A stretch of 64,000 nucleotides of DNA from DASSUC01 sp035650075 (GCA_035650075.1 DASRII010000526.1:5293-69292), one strand, 5' to 3'; positions 42,444 to 51,300 are shown, counted from the first letter of the stretch. Notes: generated by a model from the letters alone, not told the origin. Numbers and translations: made by a program.

Positions 42444-42818
42444 ATGTCTCACCCCCCTGACCCCACGGCCGCGGTACCCGACCTGATCGGGACGGTCGAC
42501 ATGCCGGCCGAGATGGAACGGATACGCGCGGCCCGGTTCACCGGTCGGGACCCGGACAACCTGGTGACCGCGATCGTCGACGGCGACGGCGTGGTGGTCC
42601 AGATCAGCTTCGGCGCGCTGGTCGGCTCCCGTACGTCGGACTTGGTGGAGGGCGCGGTACTGGCCGCGGTCGCGGCCGCCCAGGACCGGATGGACGACGC
42701 GTGGCAGGCGCTCGCCGTCCGGATGGCCCCGGCGGACACTGAGGCGACCGGGCCCGAAGCCATCCCCGACGGCCTCGAACTGGCCTTCGACCCAACCGCC
42801 GAAGAGGAGGTGCCGTGA
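42444..42818 (+). CDS. YbaB/EbfC-fold protein of the ESX locus
   Basis: 124 residues. The YbaB DNA-binding-like fold is visible as a helix, then LVTAIVDGDGVVVQISFG (two strands) and LVEGAVLAAVAAAQDRMDDA (helix). Actinobacterial ESX loci often carry YbaB-like proteins, whose role there is unclear. Leaderless start at 42444 is supported by TAGCTT 7 bases upstream. GAGGAGG near the 3' end belongs to the mini-ORF that follows. Confidence 0.82.
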   Translation: MSHPPDPTAAVPDLIGTVDMPAEMERIRAARFTGRDPDNLVTAIVDGDGVVVQISFGALVGSRTSDLVEGAVLAAVAAAQDRMDDAWQALAVRMAPADTEATGPEAIPDGLELAFDPTAEEEVP

Positions 42819-42898
42819 CCGCGACTCGCCGGTACCGAGGAGCGCTGGGCGCGCCAGCGCCCGAGCGGACACCGCCCGAAGGCGGCGTGCGGCCATGA
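42815..42898 (+). CDS. 27-codon mini-ORF coupled to both neighbours
   Basis: GTG at 42815 lies in a GTGA overlap with the upstream YbaB gene and behind a strong ribosome binding site (GAGGAGG, 42803-42809). The frame ends at TGA 42896-42898, which overlaps the ATG of the next YbaB gene (ATGA). The peptide is Arg/Pro/Gly-rich (TRRYRGALGAPAPERTPPE). It could be a real small protein or a coupling leader. A 7-base-pair hairpin (42842-42860) lies inside it. Confidence 0.4.
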   Translation: MTATRRYRGALGAPAPERTPPEGGVRP

Positions 42899-43254
42899 CC
42901 GTCGACGACCTCGACCCGGAGCGCCTCGAGCGGGTGGCGCGGGCGGCCGCCGACGCCATGGACGCGGTGGCCGTCGAGGCGGCCCGGCTCGCCTCGGTGG
43001 AGGTGGAGGGGCTCAGCTCGGACCGGCGCGTCCAGGTCAGGGTCACTCCGTCCGGCCGGATCACCCGGCTGCGGCTGCGGGATGGCGTGTTGCAGCGGTA
43101 CGACAGCTCCGCCCTGAGCGAGCTGGTCACCCGTACGATCCGCGACACCCAGCGCCGGGCGCGCGACGCCTACCAGCACGCGGTGCGGGCGTTGACACCG
43201 CCCGAGGTGGCCGAGAACGACCGGGAACTCGATCGGATCTGGCGGGAGCGTTAG
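42895..43254 (+). CDS. YbaB/EbfC-fold protein of the ESX locus
   Basis: 119 residues: helix (LERVARAAADAMDAVAVEAA), strands VQVRVTPSGRITRLRLRDG and a final helix LVTRTIRDTQRRARDAYQHA. This is a cleaner match to the YbaB/EbfC plan than its neighbour. Start ATG overlaps the mini-ORF stop. With 42444-42818 it would form homo- or hetero-dimers. Role in the ESX locus is unknown. Confidence 0.82.
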   Translation: MTVDDLDPERLERVARAAADAMDAVAVEAARLASVEVEGLSSDRRVQVRVTPSGRITRLRLRDGVLQRYDSSALSELVTRTIRDTQRRARDAYQHAVRALTPPEVAENDRELDRIWRER

Positions 43255-43288
43255 TCCGTCGTCGGACCGCGCCGTGCCAGAATGCCGC

Positions 43289-44275
43289 ATGCTGGTGCTC
43301 ACCCGAGCTGAGGTGGAACAACTCCTCGACCTGGATGCGTTGATCGACGCGCTGGCGTCGGCGATGGCGGACCTGTCCGCCGGTCGGGCCTCCGCACCCG
43401 ACCGCGTCGCCGCGTTCGTGCCCGAACGCGACGGGCTCCTCGGCGCGATGCCGGGTTACGTGCCGTCGGTCGGTGTACTGATGAGCAAGCTGGTGACGCT
43501 GTTTCCCCGCAACGCGGGCACGGACGTGCCCACGCATCAGGCGGTCATCGTCACCTTCGACCCGGACACCGGCCAGCCCGCGGCGATCCTCGACGGTACG
43601 GCCATCACCGCGGCACGCACGGGCGCGTGCTCCGCGCTCTCCGCACGCCTGCTAGCCCGGGAGGACGCCACCGTCCTGGCCATTCTCGGCACGGGCGTCC
43701 AGGCCCGATCACACGTGCGGGCCATGTGCCGGGTACGGCCGATCGACCAGATCCGCATCGCCGGGCGCGATCCGGACCGGGCCGCGGCGCTGGCGGCGGA
43801 GTTGTCGGGTACGCAGTCGGCACAGGTGCGGGCGGTGTCCTCGTACGCCGAGGCGCTCGACGGCGCGGACATCGTCTGCGCTACCACCCACGCCGCCGAG
43901 CCGGTGGTACGCCGGGAGTGGTTGAGTCCCGGAGTCCACGTGACATCCGTGGGTTACAACGCCGAAGGCCGGGAGATCGACGACGCCACCATCGCCGACG
44001 CGCTCGTGTGTGTGGAGAACCGCCGAACGATATTGGCTCCGCTGCCGGCCGGAAGCAACGATCTACTGATACCAATTCGCAACGGGGTCATTTCGGCGGA
44101 CCACGTGTACGCCGAACTCGGCGAGCTCGTGGCGGGCTCGAAGCCGGGGCGGACCTCACGCGACCAGATCACCCTGTACAAGTCCGTTGGGATAGCCGTG
44201 CAGGACGCGGCGGCGGCCGCTCTCGTCATCGCGGCCGCTCGGGAACAAGGGATCGGCGCGGACATCGTGGTCTAG
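43289..44275 (+). CDS. Ornithine cyclodeaminase/mu-crystallin family protein
   Basis: 328 residues from ATG 43289 (CAGAAT 5 bases upstream; GTG 43274 is in frame but would add a poor tail). The NAD-binding loop ILGTGVQARSHVRAM is at about residue 125, with DGTAITAARTGACSALSARL before it and SVGYNAEGREIDDATIADA after it, where the Asp would be catalytic. Members deaminate or reduce amino and imino acids. Substrate not assigned. Confidence 0.88.
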   Translation: MLVLTRAEVEQLLDLDALIDALASAMADLSAGRASAPDRVAAFVPERDGLLGAMPGYVPSVGVLMSKLVTLFPRNAGTDVPTHQAVIVTFDPDTGQPAAILDGTAITAARTGACSALSARLLAREDATVLAILGTGVQARSHVRAMCRVRPIDQIRIAGRDPDRAAALAAELSGTQSAQVRAVSSYAEALDGADIVCATTHAAEPVVRREWLSPGVHVTSVGYNAEGREIDDATIADALVCVENRRTILAPLPAGSNDLLIPIRNGVISADHVYAELGELVAGSKPGRTSRDQITLYKSVGIAVQDAAAAALVIAAAREQGIGADIVV

Positions 44276-44294
44276 GTGCCCTGCCGTAGGGCGC
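44276..44294 (+). terminator. Short hairpin after the cyclodeaminase gene
   Basis: GTGCCCT and AGGGCGC pair over 7 bases (one G-U) around a 5-base loop, starting at the base after the TAG stop codon. Weak terminator candidate. Confidence 0.35.
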
Positions 44295-44342
44295 TCGTTC
44301 GGCGCGAGTTAGGGCCTGGCGTGACCCGGGTAGGGGTTGAGG

Positions 44343-44726
44343 ATGACCGAATCGACAACACCGGAGTCCGAGGGGCTGCCGGACACCGCCGATGACACGT
44401 CGAGCGCGTACGACGATCCCAACCATCCCCGTCTGGCCGAATCGCCGCCGGCGCTACCGACGGACGAGCCACAGGGCGTCGACGAGTTCGGAGTCACCCC
44501 GGAAGAGGCCCGGCGGGGCGAGTCCTTGTCGGCGCGGCTGGTCCGGGAGGAGCCCGACGAGTCCATCGACGCCCAGGGTGCGGACCGTCCGGTCGGTCGG
44601 CTGGTCGAGCCGGATCAGGGTCTCCGCGAGGACGACGAGGATCAGGCGATCGCGTACGACAGCGGGGAGACCAAGGGATTGTCCGCCGAGGAGGCCGCGG
44701 TACACGTGATGCCCGACGAGTCGTGA
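44343..44726 (+). CDS. DUF5709-type small acidic protein
   Basis: 127 residues, strongly acidic and disordered-looking, with no Cys. Segments DEFGVTPEEARRGESLSARL and REDDEDQAIAYDSGETKGLS match my memory of the actinobacterial DUF5709 family, which has no known function and is often stress-linked. TAGGGG stands 6 bases before the ATG and no good ribosome binding site is present. Confidence 0.7.
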   Translation: MTESTTPESEGLPDTADDTSSAYDDPNHPRLAESPPALPTDEPQGVDEFGVTPEEARRGESLSARLVREEPDESIDAQGADRPVGRLVEPDQGLREDDEDQAIAYDSGETKGLSAEEAAVHVMPDES

Positions 44727-44753
44727 GCGGAAAGTGTTGGTGATGGATGTGAT

Positions 44754-44788
44754 CGCTCCTCTTTCGGTAAAGCACCGAGAGAGGAGCG
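44754..44788 (+). promoter_or_regulatory. 5' UTR hairpin that buries the ribosome binding site
   Basis: CGCTCCTCTTTCGGT (44754-44768) pairs with ACCGAGAGAGGAGCG (44774-44788) over 15 bases (one G-U) around a 5-base AAAGC loop. The downstream arm contains the AGAGGAG ribosome binding site of the gene at 44795. Translation should be blocked until the stem melts or is opened. Confidence 0.65.
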
Positions 44789-44794
44789 CTTGCA

Positions 44795-45646
44795 ATGAAA
44801 CTGATCCAACTGACCCGCCTGGCCGGAGCCGGGCTCGTCGTCGGCGCGGCGGTGGCGGCCGGCGTAGGTACGGGCGCGGCGCCGGCGCTGGCCGACGTAC
44901 CGCCGGTGGTGATCGTCGAGGCGTCGAGCGCGTGGGACTCGACACCGACCAAGTCCGCCACCGCCGAGTGTCCATCGGGGACACACGTGCTGGGTGGCGG
45001 CGCCGGCAACGCCAACGGCGGCGGGGTCGTGCACCTCACCCGCCTGCAGGCGTTGGGCAACACCGACGCGTTCACCGCCAGCTCGGCCGAGCACGGCGTG
45101 TACGCGGCCTCGTGGCGGGTGGACGTGTGGGCCATTTGCGGGAGTCTCAGCGGCCTCGAGTACATCTCCTTCCACACGAGTACGAACTCCGACTCGTTCA
45201 GGTCGGCGGTCGCCGAATGCACCGGCGACCGGCAGCTGATCAGCACCGGTGGCCGGGTCATCGGCGGTGACGGCCAGGTGATCCTGGACGACTTCATGCC
45301 CTCGTCCACCTTCGAGCGGGTCACCGTCACGGCGTACGAGGACGACAACGGTTACGCCGACGACTGGAGCCTGTTCGCGTACGGCGTCTGCGCCGACCCG
45401 ATCGCCGGACTGGAGCTGCGGACCGAGTCCGCGACGCCGATCGACTCGTCGAACGACATCGTCAGCGCCGAGTGCTCGGCCGGCAAGCAACTGCTCGGCC
45501 TCGGCGGATCCATCAACGGCGCGATCGGCCACTCCATCTACAGTGGACTGGTACCGACCGACTCGACCGCGTTCGTCTTCGCGCAGGAACTCCAGCCGGG
45601 CTACGGCAACAACTGGTACACCCGGGCGTACGCCTTCTGCGCGTAG
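44795..45646 (+). CDS. Secreted protein with three related Cys-containing segments
   Basis: 283 residues. A signal peptide (to about residue 34, APALA) is followed by three segments of roughly 80 residues, each starting with an AEC motif (SATAECPSGTHVLGGGAGNA, SAVAECTGDRQLISTGGRVI, VSAECSAGKQLLGLGGSING) and ending with a second Cys (WAICG, YGVCA, YAFCA). So six Cys probably form one disulfide per repeat. I do not recognise a named family. Its translation is probably controlled by the hairpin at 44754-44788. A good terminator follows. Confidence 0.8.
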   Translation: MKLIQLTRLAGAGLVVGAAVAAGVGTGAAPALADVPPVVIVEASSAWDSTPTKSATAECPSGTHVLGGGAGNANGGGVVHLTRLQALGNTDAFTASSAEHGVYAASWRVDVWAICGSLSGLEYISFHTSTNSDSFRSAVAECTGDRQLISTGGRVIGGDGQVILDDFMPSSTFERVTVTAYEDDNGYADDWSLFAYGVCADPIAGLELRTESATPIDSSNDIVSAECSAGKQLLGLGGSINGAIGHSIYSGLVPTDSTAFVFAQELQPGYGNNWYTRAYAFCA

Positions 45647-45660
45647 TTGCTTTGTCTACT

Positions 45661-45692
45661 GTGGAGGGCGCGGTCCGGGCAGCGCCCTCCAC
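45661..45692. terminator. Hairpin terminator after the secreted repeat protein
   Basis: GTGGAGGGCGC (45661-45671) and GCGCCCTCCAC (45682-45692) form an 11-base-pair stem with a 10-base loop, 14 bases after the stop. Confidence 0.7.
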
Positions 45693-45703
45693 GTGTGGTG
45701 GTG

Positions 45704-45709
45704 CACAAT
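45704..45709 (+). promoter_or_regulatory. Candidate -10 box of a leaderless promoter
   Basis: CACAAT ends 7 bases before the ATG at 45717, directly after a terminator hairpin. No Shine-Dalgarno sequence is present. Confidence 0.4.
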
Positions 45710-45716
45710 CGGCGGC

Positions 45717-46226
45717 ATGCAGGAGACACCGGAGGAGTTGGCCGCGTTGCAGCGGCTGCTCGACGAGTCGATCGGCTCGTCGGGGCAGCATCTGGTCGAC
45801 ATCGTCCAGGAGTCCTGGCGGCTGTCGGCACAACAGTTGGTGACGGCGCTGACCGGGATGAAGGTGCTCGTCGTGGCGACCGTGACGGCCGCGGGCGAGC
45901 CTCGTACGAGCTGCGTCGACGGACACTTCCTGCACGGCACCTGGATGTTCAGCACCGCGGCGAGCGCCTACAAGGCGCGGCACCTGCGGGTCCGGCCGGC
46001 CCTGAGCGTGACTCATGTGGACGGTGAGCGGATGGCCGTGTTCGCGCACGGCTACGCGGAGTATCTCACCCCGGGGGACGACGGATTCGAGCCGCTCGAA
46101 GCGCATTTCGTCGCCCACTACGGTTCGTCACCCCGGGAGTGGAGCCCCAACCCGGTATTCGTCCGGCTTCGTCCTACGTGGATGGTCGGCTTTGCCATGA
46201 ACGCGACAGAGTTCCCCGTCGCTTGA
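45717..46226 (+). CDS. Pyridoxamine 5'-phosphate oxidase-like split-barrel protein
   Basis: 169 residues. The FMN-binding split barrel is seen in MKVLVVATVTAAGEPRTSCV, DGHFLHGTWMFSTAASAYKA and RHLRVRPALSVTHVDGERMA. Actinobacterial members bind FMN, F420 or haem and reduce varied substrates. A helical N-terminal extension of about 45 residues precedes the barrel. Function cannot be narrowed. Confidence 0.84.
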   Translation: MQETPEELAALQRLLDESIGSSGQHLVDIVQESWRLSAQQLVTALTGMKVLVVATVTAAGEPRTSCVDGHFLHGTWMFSTAASAYKARHLRVRPALSVTHVDGERMAVFAHGYAEYLTPGDDGFEPLEAHFVAHYGSSPREWSPNPVFVRLRPTWMVGFAMNATEFPVA

Positions 46227-46268
46227 GGTGTACGCTGCCGCTCACGACTCCACCCCCCAGGAGGCAGA

Positions 46269-46511
46269 ATGAGACGGAACCTACGACGCCGGTTCTGGGC
46301 TGAGACCATCGCCGCGACGATCACCGGACTGCTGACGCTCGTCACGCTCGTGTCCAGAGAATGGATCGAGATCGTGTTCGGCGTCGAGCCCGACGGCGGC
46401 GACGGCGGCCTGGAGTGGCTGATCGTGGTCGGCTGCCTCATCGTCACCGGTGTGCTCGCCCTGCTCGCCCGCCGCGAATGGCGGCTGGCCCACAGCGGCG
46501 CCGATAGCTGA
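46269..46511 (+). CDS. Small two-helix membrane protein
   Basis: 80 residues: a basic N-terminus (MRRNLRRRF), a first hydrophobic helix at about 11-28, a hydrophilic loop with Asp/Gly, a second helix at about 48-66, and a basic tail. Strong ribosome binding site AGGAGG 7 bases upstream of the ATG. Hypothetical. Confidence 0.78.
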   Translation: MRRNLRRRFWAETIAATITGLLTLVTLVSREWIEIVFGVEPDGGDGGLEWLIVVGCLIVTGVLALLARREWRLAHSGADS

Positions 46512-46523
46512 GCCGAGCGAGCG

Positions 46524-46943
46524 TCAGGCGCCGGGTGCCGGCGCGAGCCCGAGCTGCTGCATCATCCCCAGCTGGTCCTGAACCGACCAGTGCTCGACGA
46601 GCTTGCCGTTCTTGAACCGGCCGATGTGGATCTCCTGCCACTTGGCGTGCTTGCCGGTGGCCGGCATGCCGGCGAAGTCGCCCTGCATGGTGCCCTCGAC
46701 CGTCATGTGGCCGACGTGCACGTCGCCGTCCTGGAGCTGCCGGATGATCTCGCAGTGGAGGTCCGGGAACGCGGTCCGGAACACCGGTACGAGCATCTTG
46801 AACCCGTCACGGTTGGGTGGGATTCCTGGCAACGGCTCGTCGCGATCGACGTAGTCCGCGGAGACGATTTCGTCGATGAGATCCACCTTGCCTTCGTTGA
46901 AGACTTCCAGCGCGAACCGCCGCCAGGTGTCAGCGTCCGACAT
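46524..46943 (-). CDS. SnoaL-like ester cyclase-family protein
   Basis: 139 residues. The NTF2/SnoaL fold is indicated by FALEVFNEGKVDLIDEIVSA, DGFKMLVPVFRTAFPDLHCE and WQEIHIGRFKNGKLVEHWSV. Members include polyketide cyclases and many uncharacterised small proteins. The adjacent upstream gap of 97 bases, shared with a divergent gene, contains a GTATACGTAC palindrome. Function not assigned. Confidence 0.85.
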   Translation of the reverse strand: MSDADTWRRFALEVFNEGKVDLIDEIVSADYVDRDEPLPGIPPNRDGFKMLVPVFRTAFPDLHCEIIRQLQDGDVHVGHMTVEGTMQGDFAGMPATGKHAKWQEIHIGRFKNGKLVEHWSVQDQLGMMQQLGLAPAPGA

Positions 46944-47040
46944 CGCAACCCCCCGTATACGTACCGATACCTGCTGGGTGAAATCTATCTGAACCGGGCT
47001 AAGGTCGGAGGCGAAACCGCTGTGTCATGAGGAGGCAGGG

Positions 47041-47343
47041 ATGGTCACTGTTGGACTGCTCGCGACGCTCGTGGCCAAGCCGGGCAAGGCCGACGAACTC
47101 GCGTCGTTTCTTACTGCGGCTCTGCCGCTGGCTCAGGCCGAGAACGACACGATCGCGTGGTTCGCGATCAAGATCTCTGACGACACGTACGGCATCTTCG
47201 ACGCCTTCCCGTCGGACGACGGACGGCAGGCACACCTCAACGGGCCGATCGCGTCGGCATTGCTGGCCAAGGCCGACGAGCTGCTGAGCGCCCCACCGGA
47301 CATCAAGCCGATCGACGTACTGGCCGCCAAACTCCCCGGCTGA
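47041..47343 (+). CDS. Antibiotic biosynthesis monooxygenase (ABM/YgiN-like) protein
   Basis: 100 residues of one ferredoxin-like domain: VGLLATLVAKPGKADELASF and WFAIKISDDTYGIFDAFPSD. These dimeric proteins are cofactor-free monooxygenases or heme/quinone-related. An excellent ribosome binding site (GAGGAGG) precedes the ATG by 7 bases, and TAAGGT some 40 bases upstream may be its -10 box. Confidence 0.85.
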   Translation: MVTVGLLATLVAKPGKADELASFLTAALPLAQAENDTIAWFAIKISDDTYGIFDAFPSDDGRQAHLNGPIASALLAKADELLSAPPDIKPIDVLAAKLPG

Positions 47344-47348
47344 CGCGA

Positions 47349-47380
47349 TCCGGCCCGCCCGTACACGCGGGCGGGCCGGA
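47349..47380. terminator. Bidirectional hairpin terminator between convergent genes
   Basis: TCCGGCCCGCCCG (47349-47361) and its exact complement (47368-47380) form a 13-base-pair stem with a 6-base loop, between the monooxygenase and the beta-propeller gene. Confidence 0.8.
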
Positions 47381-47390
47381 CAGGTCGGGG

Positions 47391-48308
47391 TCAGGCGTTG
47401 ACGACGACCACCTCGTACGCCGGGGCGGTCGGTGGGATGCCGGTGTCGAAATGAGCGTTGACCGCGGCGATCCGGGCACCGAACAGCGCCGCCGTCGTCG
47501 GTACACCGAAGTTGTCGCTGGTGATGACCTTCTCCAGAGTTCCGCTGCCGAGGCTCGCGTCGAGCCGCCACCTGCTGATCAGGTTGTTGGCGTTCTGTAC
47601 CGCCCACAGCCGGTGGCCGGCGAGCTGGATACCGTCCACATTGGGCACTTCGACGCCGGCGATGAGCGTACTGGCGCCGGTGGACGGGTCGACCGTGTAG
47701 AGCCTGCCGTGGAACGAGTGGGCCACGATGAGCGTACGGCCGTTCGGGGCGGCCTGGATCCCGTTGAGGTTGAAGGCACCGCTGGTGTCCGCGGCCGGAC
47801 CGGTGAGGTTCAACGTGCGGAAGGATCCGGGCGTACCGTGCCGATCCACCGGTACGAAGTACAGCTTCGCCTGCGTCGAGTCCGTGAACCAGGCACCGCC
47901 GGCGGTGACCGCCACATCGTTGACGAACGAGCCGGATGTCGCGAACTGGTAACTAGCTACGGACGCGCCGGTCCGCAGGTCGTAGACGAAGCCCTGCCCC
48001 GAGGCGCCACCGGCCACGAACAGCAGACCGTGCCGGACGCTGGCCGCCATGCCGACCGCCATCCGGCCGGCGGGCGCGTCGATGAACAGCTCCGCTGTGC
48101 CACGCCTGATGTCGCCGCGGAAGATGTCGCCCCCGAAGAGGTCACCGGCGTAGAAGGTCGACCCGGCTCCGGCGGCGATGCCCTCCGCCGAGCTGGCGCC
48201 CGGCAGCACGATGACCGTCTCCGATCTTGTCGCCGTGGCCGGCCCGGCCAGACCGACGACGAGCGCCAGCACCGTCAACGGCAGGGAAAGGTACCGAAAT
48301 ATTCGCAT
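47391..48308 (-). CDS. Secreted SMP-30/beta-propeller-like protein
   Basis: 305 residues with a signal peptide (to about residue 26, GPATA). Repeated blades such as STFYAGDLFGGDIFRGDIRR, GGAWFTDSTQAKLYFVPVD and LNGIQAAPNGRTLIVAHSFH resemble SMP-30/gluconolactonase/NHL propellers. Exported. The substrate is unknown. TAGGAT ends 6 bases before the ATG, and a TTGGAGA sequence also lies there, so either leaderless or leadered initiation is possible. It starts 9 bases after the PBP stop. Confidence 0.82.
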   Translation of the reverse strand: MRIFRYLSLPLTVLALVVGLAGPATATRSETVIVLPGASSAEGIAAGAGSTFYAGDLFGGDIFRGDIRRGTAELFIDAPAGRMAVGMAASVRHGLLFVAGGASGQGFVYDLRTGASVASYQFATSGSFVNDVAVTAGGAWFTDSTQAKLYFVPVDRHGTPGSFRTLNLTGPAADTSGAFNLNGIQAAPNGRTLIVAHSFHGRLYTVDPSTGASTLIAGVEVPNVDGIQLAGHRLWAVQNANNLISRWRLDASLGSGTLEKVITSDNFGVPTTAALFGARIAAVNAHFDTGIPPTAPAYEVVVVNA

Positions 48309-48317
48309 TCTCCAATC

Positions 48318-51300
48318 CTACGGGGTGCGTCCCGCGCTCGGCGCGACGGCCGGGGTGGCCATGGGTTGCTTTGCCGGATCGAGGCCCATGGCCGCGGTCG
48401 CGTCGACGATGAACTGACGCCAGATCGGTGCGGCGTGGCTGGATCCCGTGACTTCGTACTTGCCGTCCGCGGTCCGTAGCGCGTGCCCGTCGGTCGTACC
48501 GAGCCAGACCGCCACGGCGAGCGCTCGGGTGTAGCCGACCATCCAGGTGTGCGCGTTGCGATTGATGTTCTCCGCCGACTGCCACGTCCCGGTCTTGCCC
48601 GCGGCGACCCACCCGTTGGGCAGCCGCGCCGACGGTACCTGGCTCAGCGTCCAGTTGAGTTCGGCGAGCTGTCCCGGGCTGAGACCGACGTCGGATTGCG
48701 TGAGCTGTTCGCTGTACACCCGGTCACCACGCTTGGTCACTTCCTTCACGAAGTGGGCCTGGGCGCGCTTGCCCCCGGCCGCGAAAGTCGCCATACCGTT
48801 GGCGTTGTCGAGCACGGTGATGCCGTACTGTCCGATGCCCACCTCGGTCGTGAAACCCTGGGCCAGTTCGGTCAGCTCCTTGTTCCGCAGATCCACCCGC
48901 GTCGCCTCGGCCTTACCGAGCCGGTCGGACCACATGGAGTCGATGCCGGCTCGCCGGGCCATGTCGATGACACTCGCCGTGCCGAGGCGTTCGGTGAGTT
49001 CGAAGAACGTGACGTTCAGCGAGGCGACGGTGGCTTCCCAGAGTGTGCAGTGCGGTTGGCACTTCGCGGTGGTGGAATTGCGGATCGGCCCCGCCTTCGT
49101 GGCGCGGGTGCGGCCGCTCGCCGGAAACTCCTTCGTGGCCGGCGAATCCCAACGCGACGTTATCGGGATACCTTCACGTAACGCCTCCGCCAGGTCGTAG
49201 ATCTTGAACGACGAACCCGGTGGGTGTTGTCCGAAGCCACGCGGACGGCCGCTGTCGTCGTAGAACCAACCGGCGTGGTCCGCGCCCGTCCCGCTGCGTC
49301 CGCCGTAATAGGCCAGGATCCGCCCGGTGCCGGGTTCGACCGCCACGAGCGCCGCCTGCCAGTTGGCCGGCTGTCCCTGTACCGCGACAGGCGCCGTCAC
49401 CCGCCGGATGTCCGCTGCCGCCTCGGCGGCCTCCTGGGCGCGCCGGTCGATCGTCGTGACGATCCGGTACCCGCCGCTGAGTATGTGGTCGACCGGCTTG
49501 TTGCGGAAGGTCGCGCTCTGCCGCAGCTCACTCATGACGTGACTGGCGATCAGCCCGGTCGGTTGGTCCATTCCGGACAGTCCGGCGAGCGTCGTGATGT
49601 CCCGCACGGTGGGGTAGTCGAGCGCGTCGGCATCCGCCTGCGTCAGGTAGCCGAGTTCGATCATCCCCGCTCTGACGTACTCCCATCGCGTCCGGGAGTT
49701 CGCCGCGGCGGTCCCACCGCGGGCCGGGTCGTAGCCCGGCTCCCTGTCCGGATTCACCGGACTCGGTTCGGGCTGCTTCACCAGCGACGCGAGGAGCATC
49801 GCCTCGGCCACCGTGACCCGGCGCTCCGGCGGTGCGCTCAGGCTCGCTGACTTCCCGAAGAACGCCTGTGCCGCAGCCTCGACACCGTACGCGCCCCGAC
49901 CGAACGGAACCGTGTTGAGGTAGAACGCCAGGATCTCCTTCTTGGAGTATTTGTCGTCGAGCTTCCAGGCGATGACGGCCTCGCGCAGCTTCCGCGAGTA
50001 CGTGAGTCCCTCGAGGTCGGCGGCGATGCGCGCGTACTGCTGGGTGATGGTCGAGGCGCCCTGCGGCTTGCCACCGGCCACGTTGTGCCACGCCGCGCGG
50101 AGCACACCGGTGAGGTCGATTCCGTCGTGGATCCAGAACGACCGGTCCTCCGCGGCGACGATGGCCTGTTTCACGGGCTCGACCATGTCGTCGTAGGCCA
50201 GTATCGTGCGGGTCTCCTTGCCCAGCTTCGCCATCGGCGTCCGGCCGTCGGCGAAATACACCATCGTGGACTCGGGCAGTTCCAGCTCGGCCGGAGTCGG
50301 TACCGCGTCCGCGTAGTAGACACCTCCCCCGAGGCCGCCGAGTCCCAGGAACACCGCGACGAGAAACGCGATCGCGATCCGGCGGCGACGCCTGCGCCGG
50401 GCCCGTTCCTGTGCCAGCAACCGCAGGACGGTCCGGCGCTCGGTCACCCGGCGTTGGGCCGCCGTGCGCCGCCGCGCCTCTCGCTGGGCCGCCTGCTTGG
50501 CGGCGGTCAGGCGCTGCGCCTCGGCGAGCAGGATGGCTTCCCAGTGCCGGGTCTCCTCCCGTTCCGAGCGGAGGCGCTCGGCCTTGGCCAACCGGCGGTC
50601 GTACCGGAAGATGGCCAGCCGTCGCTCCGGCGCCCGGACCACGCGGTGGTACAGCCGTGCGTGCGTGGCCCCTATCCGGTGGAGCGCCGCGTCGGCGTAG
50701 GACATCTCCCGGTTCGCGAACCGGCGGAACGGTGCGGTGTGCCGGTCGACGGTACGGGCTACGACCGTCCACAGTGCACGGAGTCGTGCCACCACCGGGC
50801 GGGCCGCGGAGCGGAGGGTCGCCGCCTGGGCCGCCGTGATACGGCGAAGTGCGGTACGCGCGTGAGCGGTTTCGCGGGCGGCGGCTCGGCCGGATGCGGC
50901 GGCCAGTCGTACGGCGGCGCGGCCGGAGGCCGACGAGGTGCGGCGGACGACAGCGGCATGGGTTGCCGCGACGCGGCGAAGTGCCGTGCGTGCGTGGTCG
51001 GCCTCGCGGGCGGTGGCTCGGCCTATGGCGATGGCGCCGCGTGCTGTGGCTCGGCGTACCCCCATGGCTGATCGCGCGGCGGCTCGGCCGGACGCGGTGG
51101 CCAGTCGCGCGGCGGCTCGGCCGGAGGCCGACGGGGCGCGGCGGACGACAGCGGCATGGGTTCCCGCGATGCGGCGAAGTGCGATGCGCGCGTAAGTGCC
51201 CTCCCGAGCAGCGGCGCGACGTACCGCGACGGCTCCGCGTGCTGTGGCTCGGCGTACCCCCATGGCTGATCGCGCGGCGGCTCGGCCGGACGCGGATAGG

